Below are positions 37,301-45,623 of a stretch of 64,000 nt of DNA, piece after piece. The stretch comes from Verrucomicrobiia bacterium (GTDB lineage: Bacteria; Verrucomicrobiota; Verrucomicrobiia; Verrucomicrobiales; DEV007): NCBI GenBank assembly GCA_030425385.1, contig JAUIAH010000002.1:248001-312000 (forward strand), given 5' to 3'. Below the pieces are notes generated by a model. That model was not told where the DNA came from. It was given only the letters and a program-made list of their open reading frames with translations, and did no database searches. Position 1 is the first letter of the stretch; each line of letters begins with the position of its first letter. Both the position numbers and the translations under genes were made by a program.

Positions 37301-38882
37301 CGTCGCCTCAAACGCTCAGGGCCAGCGCTATTCCGAAGGCATCGTGGTGCAAGTGGGTACACCGGCGCAAGATCCTTCTCGCGGTGTGCGTGTCGATGCA
37401 GGCGCCGATGCGCATTGGGAAACGCTCGTGGGGACTTTGCGAGGACGAATCCTGGAAGGTGATGCCCGCACTCTGCGTTGGCATCAAGTCGATGGGCCAT
37501 GGAAAACCGAGATGACCCATCCCCGGGCACTGGAGACGGCCGTGGTCTGTTTCGCGCCAGGCAGCTATCGCTTTGCCTTAATCGCGACCAATCCCTTTGG
37601 GCTTGAAACCCTGGATGTGGTCTCCATTCAGGCCGGAAACGACAGTGGCATGAATGACGAAACAGTGAGTCTCCACGCATTGCCGCCCCCTTCCCTGGCG
37701 GCCACCTCGGCAGAAGTCGCCTTGGCCTTGGTCGGTCCTGCCGATACCACTTATGGTCTCGATCTCTTCTACGGTCCGAATGATGGCGATCGGGATCCCA
37801 GTGAGTGGGCGTTCCAGCTTTCGTTGGGCACGCATTCCCCCGGTGTCATCACGCAGCCCCTCACAGACTTGATCCCCGATCGATCCTATCACTATCGTTT
37901 CCTCATGGATGGCCAGCATTGGCTCCCGACAACCCAATCCTTTCGCACCCCGTTGACGGACAACGAGACCGCAATCTTCATTGACGACAAAGACAGCACT
38001 GCCAAGATTTGGATTCCGTTAGACGCAGCTCTCGATGGCCGTTGGCAAGCCTTAGATTTCGATGATACCGAGTGGGATAGGGTGCCCAACGGGATGGGAT
38101 TTGATTTGGAAGGTGGGTTTGATGCGCACATTCAGCACCCCTTGCGCACTCATCTGTTCGACCGGAGCAGTTCGCTCTTCGCACGCTATCACTTTCACGT
38201 CACCGACACGCAATCGCATGAAAGCCTTCATCTTCAGGTCCAGATTGACGATGGTTTCATTGCCTATCTCAATGGCATTGAAGTCGCGCGGAGTGGTTCT
38301 GCGCAGCGTTCGCGCGGAGACTACCGCAGCACCGCAGCGCTTCGACCCGATCAAGCAGCCGTGCTGTGGGAAAGCTTCGATCTCTCGTCGTCACTAGGCG
38401 CGCTGAGAAACGGAAACAATGTCCTCGCCATTCACGCCATGAATCATGAGGCCGCCAATCCTGATTTCCTCCTCAACACACGTCTCCACGCCACTGGCCG
38501 TCCCTCACACTACGACGCCTGGATCCGGAAACAGGGGCTTCCTGAAGGCGCTGATCACACGTCTGCCGATCCTGATCATGACGGCATCACGAATGTGTTC
38601 GAGTATGTGTCAGGCTTGCCGCCACATGAACCGCAACGTCTGGAGTCCTGGTTGCGAGTGGCAGATCACAAGCTCACCTTTCGACGACGGTCCGACCACA
38701 GCGAGCGCAACATCGCGATTCAGTTAGAACATTCCTCAGACCTTGAAACCTGGGCCGCCTGGGAACCGGGCCCAACAAACATTTCCGTAAAGGCAGTGAC
38801 TCCCGATTCCGATGCGATCACGGTGTCGCTGCCCGAGACATCCAGAATGGCCTACTGGCGGCTACGAGCCCATTGGAAATGA
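34362..38882 (+). CDS. Secreted reprolysin-like (M12B-type) metalloprotease, multidomain
   Basis: A protein of about 1506 residues. The start may be ATG 34362 or ATG 34380 (MARGEYVLGLLLLLGLLLLRW); both give an N-terminal hydrophobic segment and both lie within a hairpin. A propeptide-like region precedes a zinc protease domain with HEVGHNLGSFH (about 362-372), the HExxHxxGxxH signature of metzincins, and a Met-turn GGIMNS just after. This fits the bacterial reprolysin-like M12B families. Downstream are cadherin/Ig-like segments (VLIDPLENDD-type linker), two galactose-binding-like domains (DDAFVAYLNGHEVAR and DDGFIAYLNGIEVARSG), a purple-acid-phosphatase-like FN3 segment, a TSP3-like loop (DPDHDGITNVFEYVSG) and a terminal beta domain ending AYWRLRAHWK. 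It follows the RHS gene by 39 bases and may be co-transcribed with it. Substrate unknown. Confidence 0.88.
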   Translation: MGKLLPMARGEYVLGLLLLLGLLLLRWEEPQRLSGTLTSSRLSTQADTSFFPEQPPSLPSNRLPLQRALEQGTPVEIAVGHWKQTFQFRPQRLLAETFRLTVANVALPHHQPKAYHGLHERSSASLVTMGSSLGAVIRDRFGRTVTVRSHPETGALEAIITDLTNTDHQCLSDPIANIASVSGTPLDWGSAVAAVVTPVSGSDPATGHYDRTISPIPRAEQYELSLKELLMLMVLDKTAAGDDSHANIQSKTSLYLATAAHVAAIYEHQLGIRLLMQELLLFPENHPSENIPTSTDSERALNRFQDWLRAHRHISRHDWDVAVKYGEGLSGGTLGVARISNLGTESAISVQRKDTLWNVLAHEVGHNLGSFHSDGGIMNSALLDSRDFFRLIDDPNAPIDGVPRTAAEMIYQYSRTRLRGDHRLRAPTEIPFAQPDHYHTPKDRLLLIDPLENDDTSAPYGRENTLTLAEISKVIPRGAGEAEILDGEILFFPSNGFEGTAWFSYSVRGSEGATGLSWLHKGDVAITVGEPDLDPFHIRVARGETKAIPIATPDLPLTDLTHAQIDVSRDGQFLILRAHSDAFGEESFSYGDIPYLVHYTWKPLQTQPDLYLLPPGVRHLRLYPLANDHGVGESWAFPINPTLFGSQRIHRGVSSLRLVNVRNLNPDKGTIVPMRSPFTIVGASRQQATGAIEFIANVSAVGRAQFSYEVEDATGTTATEIVTIVLGNEDLTSLHVTMEDAIYQIPKDSQDENDWMHTLHEDDAWDRASGAIGYERRSGYEGIIQDSVLSMFNISPSVYVRLPFKIERPEALSNLLLSLRYDDAFVAYLNGHEVARDHVEGTSPLPWDATAIQSRPDNQAIQLTTIDLQGALPLLRSGANVLAIHGINRTPYDSDFLLEAALSGVLEEPGLEVTAPNTRSVSLPEDTWLRVAAHTRGNATHTEPIWWPKQVPDGETMTFDQGQDGTQWVRFSGPGQYGLFVASNAQGQRYSEGIVVQVGTPAQDPSRGVRVDAGADAHWETLVGTLRGRILEGDARTLRWHQVDGPWKTEMTHPRALETAVVCFAPGSYRFALIATNPFGLETLDVVSIQAGNDSGMNDETVSLHALPPPSLAATSAEVALALVGPADTTYGLDLFYGPNDGDRDPSEWAFQLSLGTHSPGVITQPLTDLIPDRSYHYRFLMDGQHWLPTTQSFRTPLTDNETAIFIDDKDSTAKIWIPLDAALDGRWQALDFDDTEWDRVPNGMGFDLEGGFDAHIQHPLRTHLFDRSSSLFARYHFHVTDTQSHESLHLQVQIDDGFIAYLNGIEVARSGSAQRSRGDYRSTAALRPDQAAVLWESFDLSSSLGALRNGNNVLAIHAMNHEAANPDFLLNTRLHATGRPSHYDAWIRKQGLPEGADHTSADPDHDGITNVFEYVSGLPPHEPQRLESWLRVADHKLTFRRRSDHSERNIAIQLEHSSDLETWAAWEPGPTNISVKAVTPDSDAITVSLPETSRMAYWRLRAHWK

Positions 38883-38898
38883 GCACTTGGCTAGGGCG

Positions 38899-41800
38899 TC
38901 ACCGAACCGAACGCACGCGGTAGAAACGCCGAGGGAGATGGATCGGTACGATCTGCCCATCATCGTCCACTGACTCCAGAATGGGATCACGCCAGTGCCA
39001 CTCTCCTTGGACGGGTTGCTCGGGTGGGCCCTGCACGCGCCACGGTCCCGCCAGCGTATCGCTCACCAGCACATCGTAGAGCCCATCAGAGACCCCTCTC
39101 CAATGCAAGCGATAGGCCATTTCCTCACGAACCAATGTAAGCCCCAACAACGGCGCCGTGAACGGCGCAGGGGAAAAGGCTGTCGTCCCGGGAAGATGAT
39201 AGAGCGCGTGAATGGTCTCCGCCGAGAGCGCATCGGCATAGATCTGAAGATCGTCCAGATGCCCGAGGAATCCCGAACCGAACGCCATTCCCCCTATCAG
39301 AAATGCGCTGTTCCCAAGGTCCACCCATTGCGCAAGGCCGTCCGCGCGGGAAGCGACTTCATGACCATCGACGTAGATGGACACGCGACGCTCGACTCCG
39401 GGAGCCTCCTGACCGTCACGATAGACGATGACCAGATGATGGGGCTGTCCTACCTGCAGCACAGGCCCTGAAGTCAGCTCAATGGAGGCTTCATTGGTCC
39501 GCCATTCCACCGCGTTCTTGGTAATTGCGACAATGAATGGGGGAGACTCGATCACCGTTCCTTCACGCGTGAAGAGGATGGCCGGATCAGCAATCTGCTC
39601 ATGCTGACGGAGCCACACACTGATGGTGAACGTTCGCAAAGGCGGTAGCATCAGCGCCCCATAAGAACGCTGCCGCCAGCGCTCATGGTTCAACGCCACC
39701 GAATACCCGGAAGCCAGAGGAGGCTCTTGCAACAAGAGCGCTTGATCTTTGGCCACATAGAATCGCCCCGGAGCCATTGGATTGATCGCATTCTGAAAGA
39801 AGAGCGGATCGGCTTCATCAAAGGGAACATGCGCGATGAGCGTTGATCCCGTCAGCGGATTGGTTCCGATCCGTATCTCTTCGCCATCGGTCACGCCATC
39901 CCTATCATAGTCCCCGTCCAACGTCAGCAAGGTGAGGTCATCATTGGTATAGAAATATTCAAAGCGATCCTCGAGCCCATCGCCATCAACATCTTCCACA
40001 ATGGCTAACACCTCATGAAGGTCATCTTCGGATTCGGCTAACATACGCACTTCCTTGGCAGTCAACGTGCGTCCCCACACCGCCAGATCATCTACCATAC
40101 CCATCCAATTGCGAAAGACGGTCCCCTGGAGCGCCGCCCCCAAAGCCATGTCCGGCCCCGGCGAATCATCGTCAGCGATAAAGAAGTTTCCCTGAGTGGC
40201 CACGCGCTCCCCATCCAAGTAGAGAGTGGCGATCTGAGAATGCCCATCGACCACCAAGCAGAGATGCTGCGGCCCCTTTCCGGGAAAGAAACGCACCTCC
40301 GCAGGATGCTCAGCCGGTCGCGATGAGGCTATTTCCAAAGCCAACCCATCGCCCGCAGGACGTTGCGTCAACGACCATTGCTTGCCACTCAGCAAGGTCC
40401 GTGGATGGGTCGATCCTTCGGCCTGGAACCACAGGGCAATGGCAAAGCTTTGGTCACTAAAGGAGAACTCCGGCAAGGCCATGACCACGAACTGATCATC
40501 CCCGTTCAAGCGAACCCCCTTCCCTTCGCGCCAAGGAAGATATTGGATCGGCTCGCGTCCACTGACACTGACACGCGTCTTGCCTATCATCGACACATGA
40601 TCACCATCAAAGGTCCAGTAGGCCTTCATCTCTTCATCCAAGTCCAACCCGATGTCACGCCATGTGGGCTCAGGGTCCAGCGGGTCGAGCACGCCATCGG
40701 CGTCTGTATCCGCCCAAAGCGGGTTGGATCGCCCCATCTCCCCACCATCCGTCCATCCGTCCCGATCCGTGTCGGGATGCCTTGGGTCCGTCCCCATCTC
40801 CAGTTCTTCACCATCCGCCAGCTGATCCCCATCCGTGTCAGCATGGGTCGGGTCCGTCCCCCACCGACTCTCTACTTCATTGGTGAGCCCATCCCCATCG
40901 AGATCCTCAAAAGGGTCAAGACGATCCTTGCTGTTCAAGCCTAACACCTCCCCTAGAGAACTCCCCACGCCGCGATCCCAAAGACGATCCATCTCATTCT
41001 CTGTCAGTTCTCTTCTCCAAAGAGCCACGTCATCCACGACACCCTTCCAGTTGCTGCTCACACTTGCCGCATCCGCTGGTGCATGACCAAAGACGAGGAG
41101 ATCATGTGCCTCTCCAGAGAGACGACCCGCATCCCGGTCGATGCTCATCGCTTGCCCATCCACCACGAGCTTCCGGACCGAACCTGAAGCGTCTGCCATG
41201 GCCACGACATGATGCCAGTACCCGTCCCGTACCCGCCCCTGGGAATACGTTTCTTCCCAGAGATCGAATGCTGGTGCCGCTTGATAGGGAGAAACCCAGA
41301 AACGCATCTCTCCGTATTCACCCACACCGATCAACCACGGCCTCTCCCCTCCATGGCTGAGAAGGACCGGGCGCAAAGCACTATCGCGCTCTAACATAAA
41401 CCATGCTGAAATCGTGAACGAGTGATCCTTGATCTGTGAGGCGAGCCCGCTTCCTTCTTCTCCAATCGCAAACGAGGTCCCCTTGCCCGTCAAGTGAAGC
41501 CCTTTTCCAAATCGCCCATGACGAAACTTTGCTAGAACTGTCCCACGCATCGCTCCGTGGAATCCGCGCACACGTTCTTCGGTCGATCCATCGAACGGCC
41601 AGTAGGCGAGCAACTCGTCACCCCACGCATTTCGCGGCTCGGACACAATCGACTCGTCAATGTTAGGGTCTCGATCCACTGCAACCTCCTGACCATCCGC
41701 AACGCCATCGCCATCAGAATCACCAATCAGTGGGTCCGTCCCCGTGTGCTCGCTGTCTAACCAGATCCCGCGTCGATCCTCTGCCTTGTCAGTCAAGCCA

Positions 41801-42654
41801 TCCCCATCCGTGTCCGCGAGATTGGGATCCGTCGCCAAACGAAATTCCTCCGCATTGCTGAGGCCATCGCCATCAGGGTCACTCCGGGGTTCCGCACGCC
41901 TCGGATCAAATCCATGGCGCAGCTCCCAGAAATCAGGCAATCCGTCATCGTCAAGGTCGCGGAGATGACGCATCAGAGGCCTTTCAGGGTCCTGGGCGAG
42001 AGGAAACAATGCATCTTCTGTGAGAGCGCGATCCCACAGAGTCAGATCACGCACCATCAACCGATCAGCCTCATTGCGCATGAACGTCACTGCCAGAGTC
42101 TCAGCAGGAAGCAGCGGTACTCGCGCCACTGAATAGGCATGATCCTGATCCACGTAGACAGCCATCCCTACCCCGTCACCTATCAAGACCACATGGTGCG
42201 ACTCACTCGCCGCCGTCATCGGGATCGCAATCAACTTCAAACCACCAGCTTGAAATCCTAACACACCCTTTGACACGGAAGTGCGATGATAGAAGAGTTC
42301 CCAACTCGAATCGCCAGCAAGTAAAGTCTGCGCACCGAGCGCCCGTATGGAGGGCTCCATCCAGAAGCTGAGCGTGAAAGGCTTCGTGAAATCCACGGGA
42401 ACCTTTGTTTCTAACAAGCATCCAGGCGATGCTGTCGAGGCTCGCCACGAGAGCGAATCCATTCGAAGCGCTCGCTGACCTTGCACGAATGCGATGTCTC
42501 CAGTCATGAGGTCAGCCACGTGAGACCGCAACGGCCAGTGATGCGTCAAGCCCGACTCTAACGGAAGCCCCTCACCACGAAGGACCGTTGACATCAATGC
42601 CAGGAAGAGGAAGAAGCTGGCAACACGCACAATACGAAAGGATAACACGCCCAT
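38899..42654 (-). CDS. Secreted LamG / TSP3-repeat protein
   Basis: A protein of about 1251 residues. ATG 42654 (MGVLSFRIVRVASFFLFLAL) is preferred over GTG 42669 as it starts the signal peptide directly. Four LamG/concanavalin-like domains (about 40-230, 345-560, 685-880 and 955-1150; hallmark ELLAYWPFDGS, AYWTFDGDHVS, TISVWLRQHE) alternate with calcium-binding TSP3-like segments (DPDGDGLSNAEEF, DTDGDGLTDKAEDRRG, DSDGDGVADGQEV, DTDADGVLDPLDPEP). LamG domains often bind carbohydrate or protein ligands. The C-terminus is a short beta domain ending RRFYRVRSVR. No catalytic motif is seen. The gene converges on the metalloprotease gene with only 16 bases between the stops. Confidence 0.88.
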   Translation of the reverse strand: MGVLSFRIVRVASFFLFLALMSTVLRGEGLPLESGLTHHWPLRSHVADLMTGDIAFVQGQRALRMDSLSWRASTASPGCLLETKVPVDFTKPFTLSFWMEPSIRALGAQTLLAGDSSWELFYHRTSVSKGVLGFQAGGLKLIAIPMTAASESHHVVLIGDGVGMAVYVDQDHAYSVARVPLLPAETLAVTFMRNEADRLMVRDLTLWDRALTEDALFPLAQDPERPLMRHLRDLDDDGLPDFWELRHGFDPRRAEPRSDPDGDGLSNAEEFRLATDPNLADTDGDGLTDKAEDRRGIWLDSEHTGTDPLIGDSDGDGVADGQEVAVDRDPNIDESIVSEPRNAWGDELLAYWPFDGSTEERVRGFHGAMRGTVLAKFRHGRFGKGLHLTGKGTSFAIGEEGSGLASQIKDHSFTISAWFMLERDSALRPVLLSHGGERPWLIGVGEYGEMRFWVSPYQAAPAFDLWEETYSQGRVRDGYWHHVVAMADASGSVRKLVVDGQAMSIDRDAGRLSGEAHDLLVFGHAPADAASVSSNWKGVVDDVALWRRELTENEMDRLWDRGVGSSLGEVLGLNSKDRLDPFEDLDGDGLTNEVESRWGTDPTHADTDGDQLADGEELEMGTDPRHPDTDRDGWTDGGEMGRSNPLWADTDADGVLDPLDPEPTWRDIGLDLDEEMKAYWTFDGDHVSMIGKTRVSVSGREPIQYLPWREGKGVRLNGDDQFVVMALPEFSFSDQSFAIALWFQAEGSTHPRTLLSGKQWSLTQRPAGDGLALEIASSRPAEHPAEVRFFPGKGPQHLCLVVDGHSQIATLYLDGERVATQGNFFIADDDSPGPDMALGAALQGTVFRNWMGMVDDLAVWGRTLTAKEVRMLAESEDDLHEVLAIVEDVDGDGLEDRFEYFYTNDDLTLLTLDGDYDRDGVTDGEEIRIGTNPLTGSTLIAHVPFDEADPLFFQNAINPMAPGRFYVAKDQALLLQEPPLASGYSVALNHERWRQRSYGALMLPPLRTFTISVWLRQHEQIADPAILFTREGTVIESPPFIVAITKNAVEWRTNEASIELTSGPVLQVGQPHHLVIVYRDGQEAPGVERRVSIYVDGHEVASRADGLAQWVDLGNSAFLIGGMAFGSGFLGHLDDLQIYADALSAETIHALYHLPGTTAFSPAPFTAPLLGLTLVREEMAYRLHWRGVSDGLYDVLVSDTLAGPWRVQGPPEQPVQGEWHWRDPILESVDDDGQIVPIHLPRRFYRVRSVR

Positions 42655-42823
42655 TCCCGGCTCTGCCACTCATTCTTGCCAAGAGAATCGCTCCAAGAGG
42701 CACGCGCCGCTGCGATTGCTTTCAAAAGACCATCCTCGCGGAAGGGGTTAGCGGTCAGCGGTTTACGAGTTCACGAGGTAATGGCTTGGCAAACCTGACA
42801 AATATATCCCTTGCTAACAATAA

Positions 42824-42851
42824 TTGCCATATCTATCATGATTTCTAGAAT
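42824..42851 (+). promoter_or_regulatory. Possible sigma70-type promoter for the TSP3 gene
   Basis: TTGCCA (42824-42829), a 16-base spacer, then TAGAAT (42846-42851), inside the only AT-rich patch of the 244-base divergent intergenic region. It would give a leader of about 55 bases before ATG 42914. Based on sequence match only; PVC promoters are poorly defined. Confidence 0.3.
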
Positions 42852-42913
42852 TGCGCTGCCCTCTGGCTGCCTTGCAAGAATCCACGCTCGAAACTATTGA
42901 CCTTCAATGAGTT

Positions 42914-45619
42914 ATGCGAAATCCATCTGCAAGAAACCTTATCAATGCTTCCATCGCCCTGTGCTTGGGGTTCACCGTTGGAGCTCCACGTTTAATCGCA
43001 TCATCGGCTTCCGACATCGCTTCTGGCGATGCCTTCGGGGGCATGGCTTCCGGATCCAATGACGCCATAGGCGACTTTGACGAAGCTCCGATTGGCCGAT
43101 CCTCCGGCCAAGCCCCTCCCGCCTATTCAGAGAGTGTGGACGCCACAGAGATGGCGATTCTTCAAGACACCTCATTCACGCCCCTGGGATCCCTCCTCGC
43201 CACCACTCTCGATATCCTTGGTATCGATGGGACGGTGACGACGCTTGCCGCATCAAACGTGGGGGACCCGGGAGCTCCAGCCACACACACCACTACCTCG
43301 CAATCCAAGATCGAGACTTTGGAATTGCGCGTTGGAGACCTCCCACTCGTCCCACCCCTGCTTGAGATTGAGGCGGACGAGATCCTCACCACGTCCAGTG
43401 TTTCCGAAACGGGTGGTACGTTCACACCGGGTGGAGGCTTCGCCGTCACCAATCTCGCCATCCGCGTCAATGGCATCCCAGCAGATCTCACCACTCTCGG
43501 CATCGCCCTCCCACCGCTCCCTAACACGACAGTTGATCTCGGTGTTCTCGGCCTCGCAGGCGTCACTCTCAGTCTCAATGAGCAGTCCGTCACAGGGGAC
43601 GCCAGCTCGGGCATGACGGTCGAACGGACCGCCCTCCGGCTCAATACAGACGCCAGCGGACTCACATTACCACTCCTAGAAACTGGTCTAACGTCTAACA
43701 TCGTCCTTGGCCACTCGTCGGCTACCCAAGGGTCTGATACGGACGGCGATCTCATCCCCGATTTCGCCGACGGTGACTCCGACGGTGACGGGATCCGTGA
43801 CGCTATCGAGATAGCCAACGCGCTGCTCAGTTCCACACCTGGAGACACCGACGGCGATGGCATCCTTGATCGCTTCGACCTCGATTCAGACAATGATGGC
43901 ATCAACGACGTGATCGAAGCGGGAGGCATCGATGCCAATGGAGATGGCAGACAAGATCCAAGCGGTGATGCCAATCCCGATGAAGATGGTGACGGCATCG
44001 TAGACACCGCCGACCCTGACGATGCCATCCCTACAGGCAATGGCACCGCGCTTCCCATTTCAGATTCAGATGGTGATCTACGCCCAGACTACATCGATTT
44101 GGACTCTGACAATGACAGCATCTCAGACCTCGTCGAAGCAGGGCACAGCGCAGCGGATACCAATGGCGATGGCCTCGCGGACGGCGCGGATCTGGACGAG
44201 GATGGCATTCCCGCCAACGTCGACCTGCGGGCGGGATTCGGCGATGCCCCAGACGCCACCCCACAGCCCGACAGTGATTCTGATGGCCTATCAGATGCCA
44301 TCGAAATCGACTCTGACAATGATGGCACGCGAGACATCGTGGGCACTGGGAATGAGTCGCTCGACACGGACAATGACGGTAGGGTTGACGTTGCCATCGA
44401 CTCGGATCTCGACCGCGACGGTGTCCCTTCACCCCTCGACACCAAGGCTCTTGCCTTTGGTGGCATTGTGAGTCCTTTCGCCGATCCCGATGGCGATAGC
44501 ATCCCCAATGCCCTGGAAGGCAATGGGCGTATTGATACGGACTCCGATGGCATCCCTGACATGCACGACGCAGATTCGGACGCAGATGGCATCCCAGATC
44601 TCGCCGAAACCTCGGCAGACGCGGACAATGATACGGTTCCGAACCACCGCGACCTCGACAGTGATGGCGATGGCATCGCGGATGTGATCGAAGGAGGCGG
44701 CACGGATGTGGACGGGAATGGCATCCAAGATGGGTTCCTGGATGCAGATGATGACGGGCTTGTGGCCATGGTCGATCCCGATGAAAGCGGGACGCCTCTT
44801 CCATTGCCAAATTCCGATGGCGATTCTGTCCGCGACTTCCTTGATCTCGATAGTGACAACGATTCCCTCCCTGATGTCTTGGAGAGTGGTTCTGGTGGAC
44901 TGGATCTGGATGGTGATGGACGTGTTGACGGCAACGATACCGACCTCGATGGCATCGCCGACGCTGCGGACGGGCTGCCACTTCTGTTTGGAGACCTCGC
45001 CAATCCGGCTCCCAAGAACGACGACGATGATCATCTCCCTAATCACATCGATCCTAACAGTGATAATAGAGGGCTCCCAGACATTGCGGGCACGCCTTTC
45101 CGAGCTCTCGACACCGATGGCGACGGTCGCATCGACTTCGTTGGCAGTGACTATGATGGTGACGGCATCCCTGATGCGATCGATACCAATGTGAATATGT
45201 ATGGAGGCGCCCCAAAGTTTCACTCCTATGGAGAATGGATTGGTCTGCGCTTCCCCGCTCCCGACCTGCCCGATCTTGAGATCGTAGGAGGTGACGCGGA
45301 TCCTGACGGAGACGGCTGGAACAATGCCACCGAGTTCTACTGCGGCACCGCGCCTCTTGATTCATCGGACTTTCCGACTCTCATCCCGACGTTCACCGAC
45401 GACTCCTGCAGTGCCTTTGACGGACTCATGGTCGCGCGCGATCCGCTCGCTTATGCGTTCGGATTCTACGAACTATCGACGGAGTTAGAGAACTGGTCGT
45501 CCCACGAGACTGATATCGAGATCACCTCGTCGGAACCCGAGTTCCTCGTCGCCCAACTGGCCACTCCAACCGAAACCATGGATCGCCTATTCCTCCGCCT
45601 TCGGGTCGACCTTCCCTAG
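42914..45619 (+). CDS. Secreted calcium-binding TSP3-repeat protein
   Basis: A 901-residue protein with a signal peptide (NASIALCLGFTVGAPRLIAS). Residues about 90-270 form a Thr/Ser/Leu-rich beta domain (SLLATTLDILGIDGTVTTLA, TSQSKIETLELRVGD) that resembles choice-of-anchor-type domains, though I cannot assign it firmly. Residues about 270-780 are thrombospondin type 3-like repeats: more than 30 Asp/Asn-rich loops (DTDGDGILDRFDLDSDNDGINDVIEAGG and variants), which should bind many calcium ions and form a stiff rod. The end has SYGEWIGLRF, another calcium loop (ADPDGDGWNNATEFYCG) and a small beta domain ending RLFLRLRVDLP. Long antisense frames here are produced by the repeated GAY codons. A structural surface or stalk role is inferred. 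Confidence 0.87.
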   Translation: MRNPSARNLINASIALCLGFTVGAPRLIASSASDIASGDAFGGMASGSNDAIGDFDEAPIGRSSGQAPPAYSESVDATEMAILQDTSFTPLGSLLATTLDILGIDGTVTTLAASNVGDPGAPATHTTTSQSKIETLELRVGDLPLVPPLLEIEADEILTTSSVSETGGTFTPGGGFAVTNLAIRVNGIPADLTTLGIALPPLPNTTVDLGVLGLAGVTLSLNEQSVTGDASSGMTVERTALRLNTDASGLTLPLLETGLTSNIVLGHSSATQGSDTDGDLIPDFADGDSDGDGIRDAIEIANALLSSTPGDTDGDGILDRFDLDSDNDGINDVIEAGGIDANGDGRQDPSGDANPDEDGDGIVDTADPDDAIPTGNGTALPISDSDGDLRPDYIDLDSDNDSISDLVEAGHSAADTNGDGLADGADLDEDGIPANVDLRAGFGDAPDATPQPDSDSDGLSDAIEIDSDNDGTRDIVGTGNESLDTDNDGRVDVAIDSDLDRDGVPSPLDTKALAFGGIVSPFADPDGDSIPNALEGNGRIDTDSDGIPDMHDADSDADGIPDLAETSADADNDTVPNHRDLDSDGDGIADVIEGGGTDVDGNGIQDGFLDADDDGLVAMVDPDESGTPLPLPNSDGDSVRDFLDLDSDNDSLPDVLESGSGGLDLDGDGRVDGNDTDLDGIADAADGLPLLFGDLANPAPKNDDDDHLPNHIDPNSDNRGLPDIAGTPFRALDTDGDGRIDFVGSDYDGDGIPDAIDTNVNMYGGAPKFHSYGEWIGLRFPAPDLPDLEIVGGDADPDGDGWNNATEFYCGTAPLDSSDFPTLIPTFTDDSCSAFDGLMVARDPLAYAFGFYELSTELENWSSHETDIEITSSEPEFLVAQLATPTETMDRLFLRLRVDLP

Positions 45620-45623
45620 ACCC

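Noticed and set aside
43162-45015. Long minus-strand frames of 264-316 codons opposite the TSP3 gene
   Set aside because: They arise because GAY-rich repeats lack stops on the other strand; their products are Ser/Pro or His/Arg low-complexity and have no family features.
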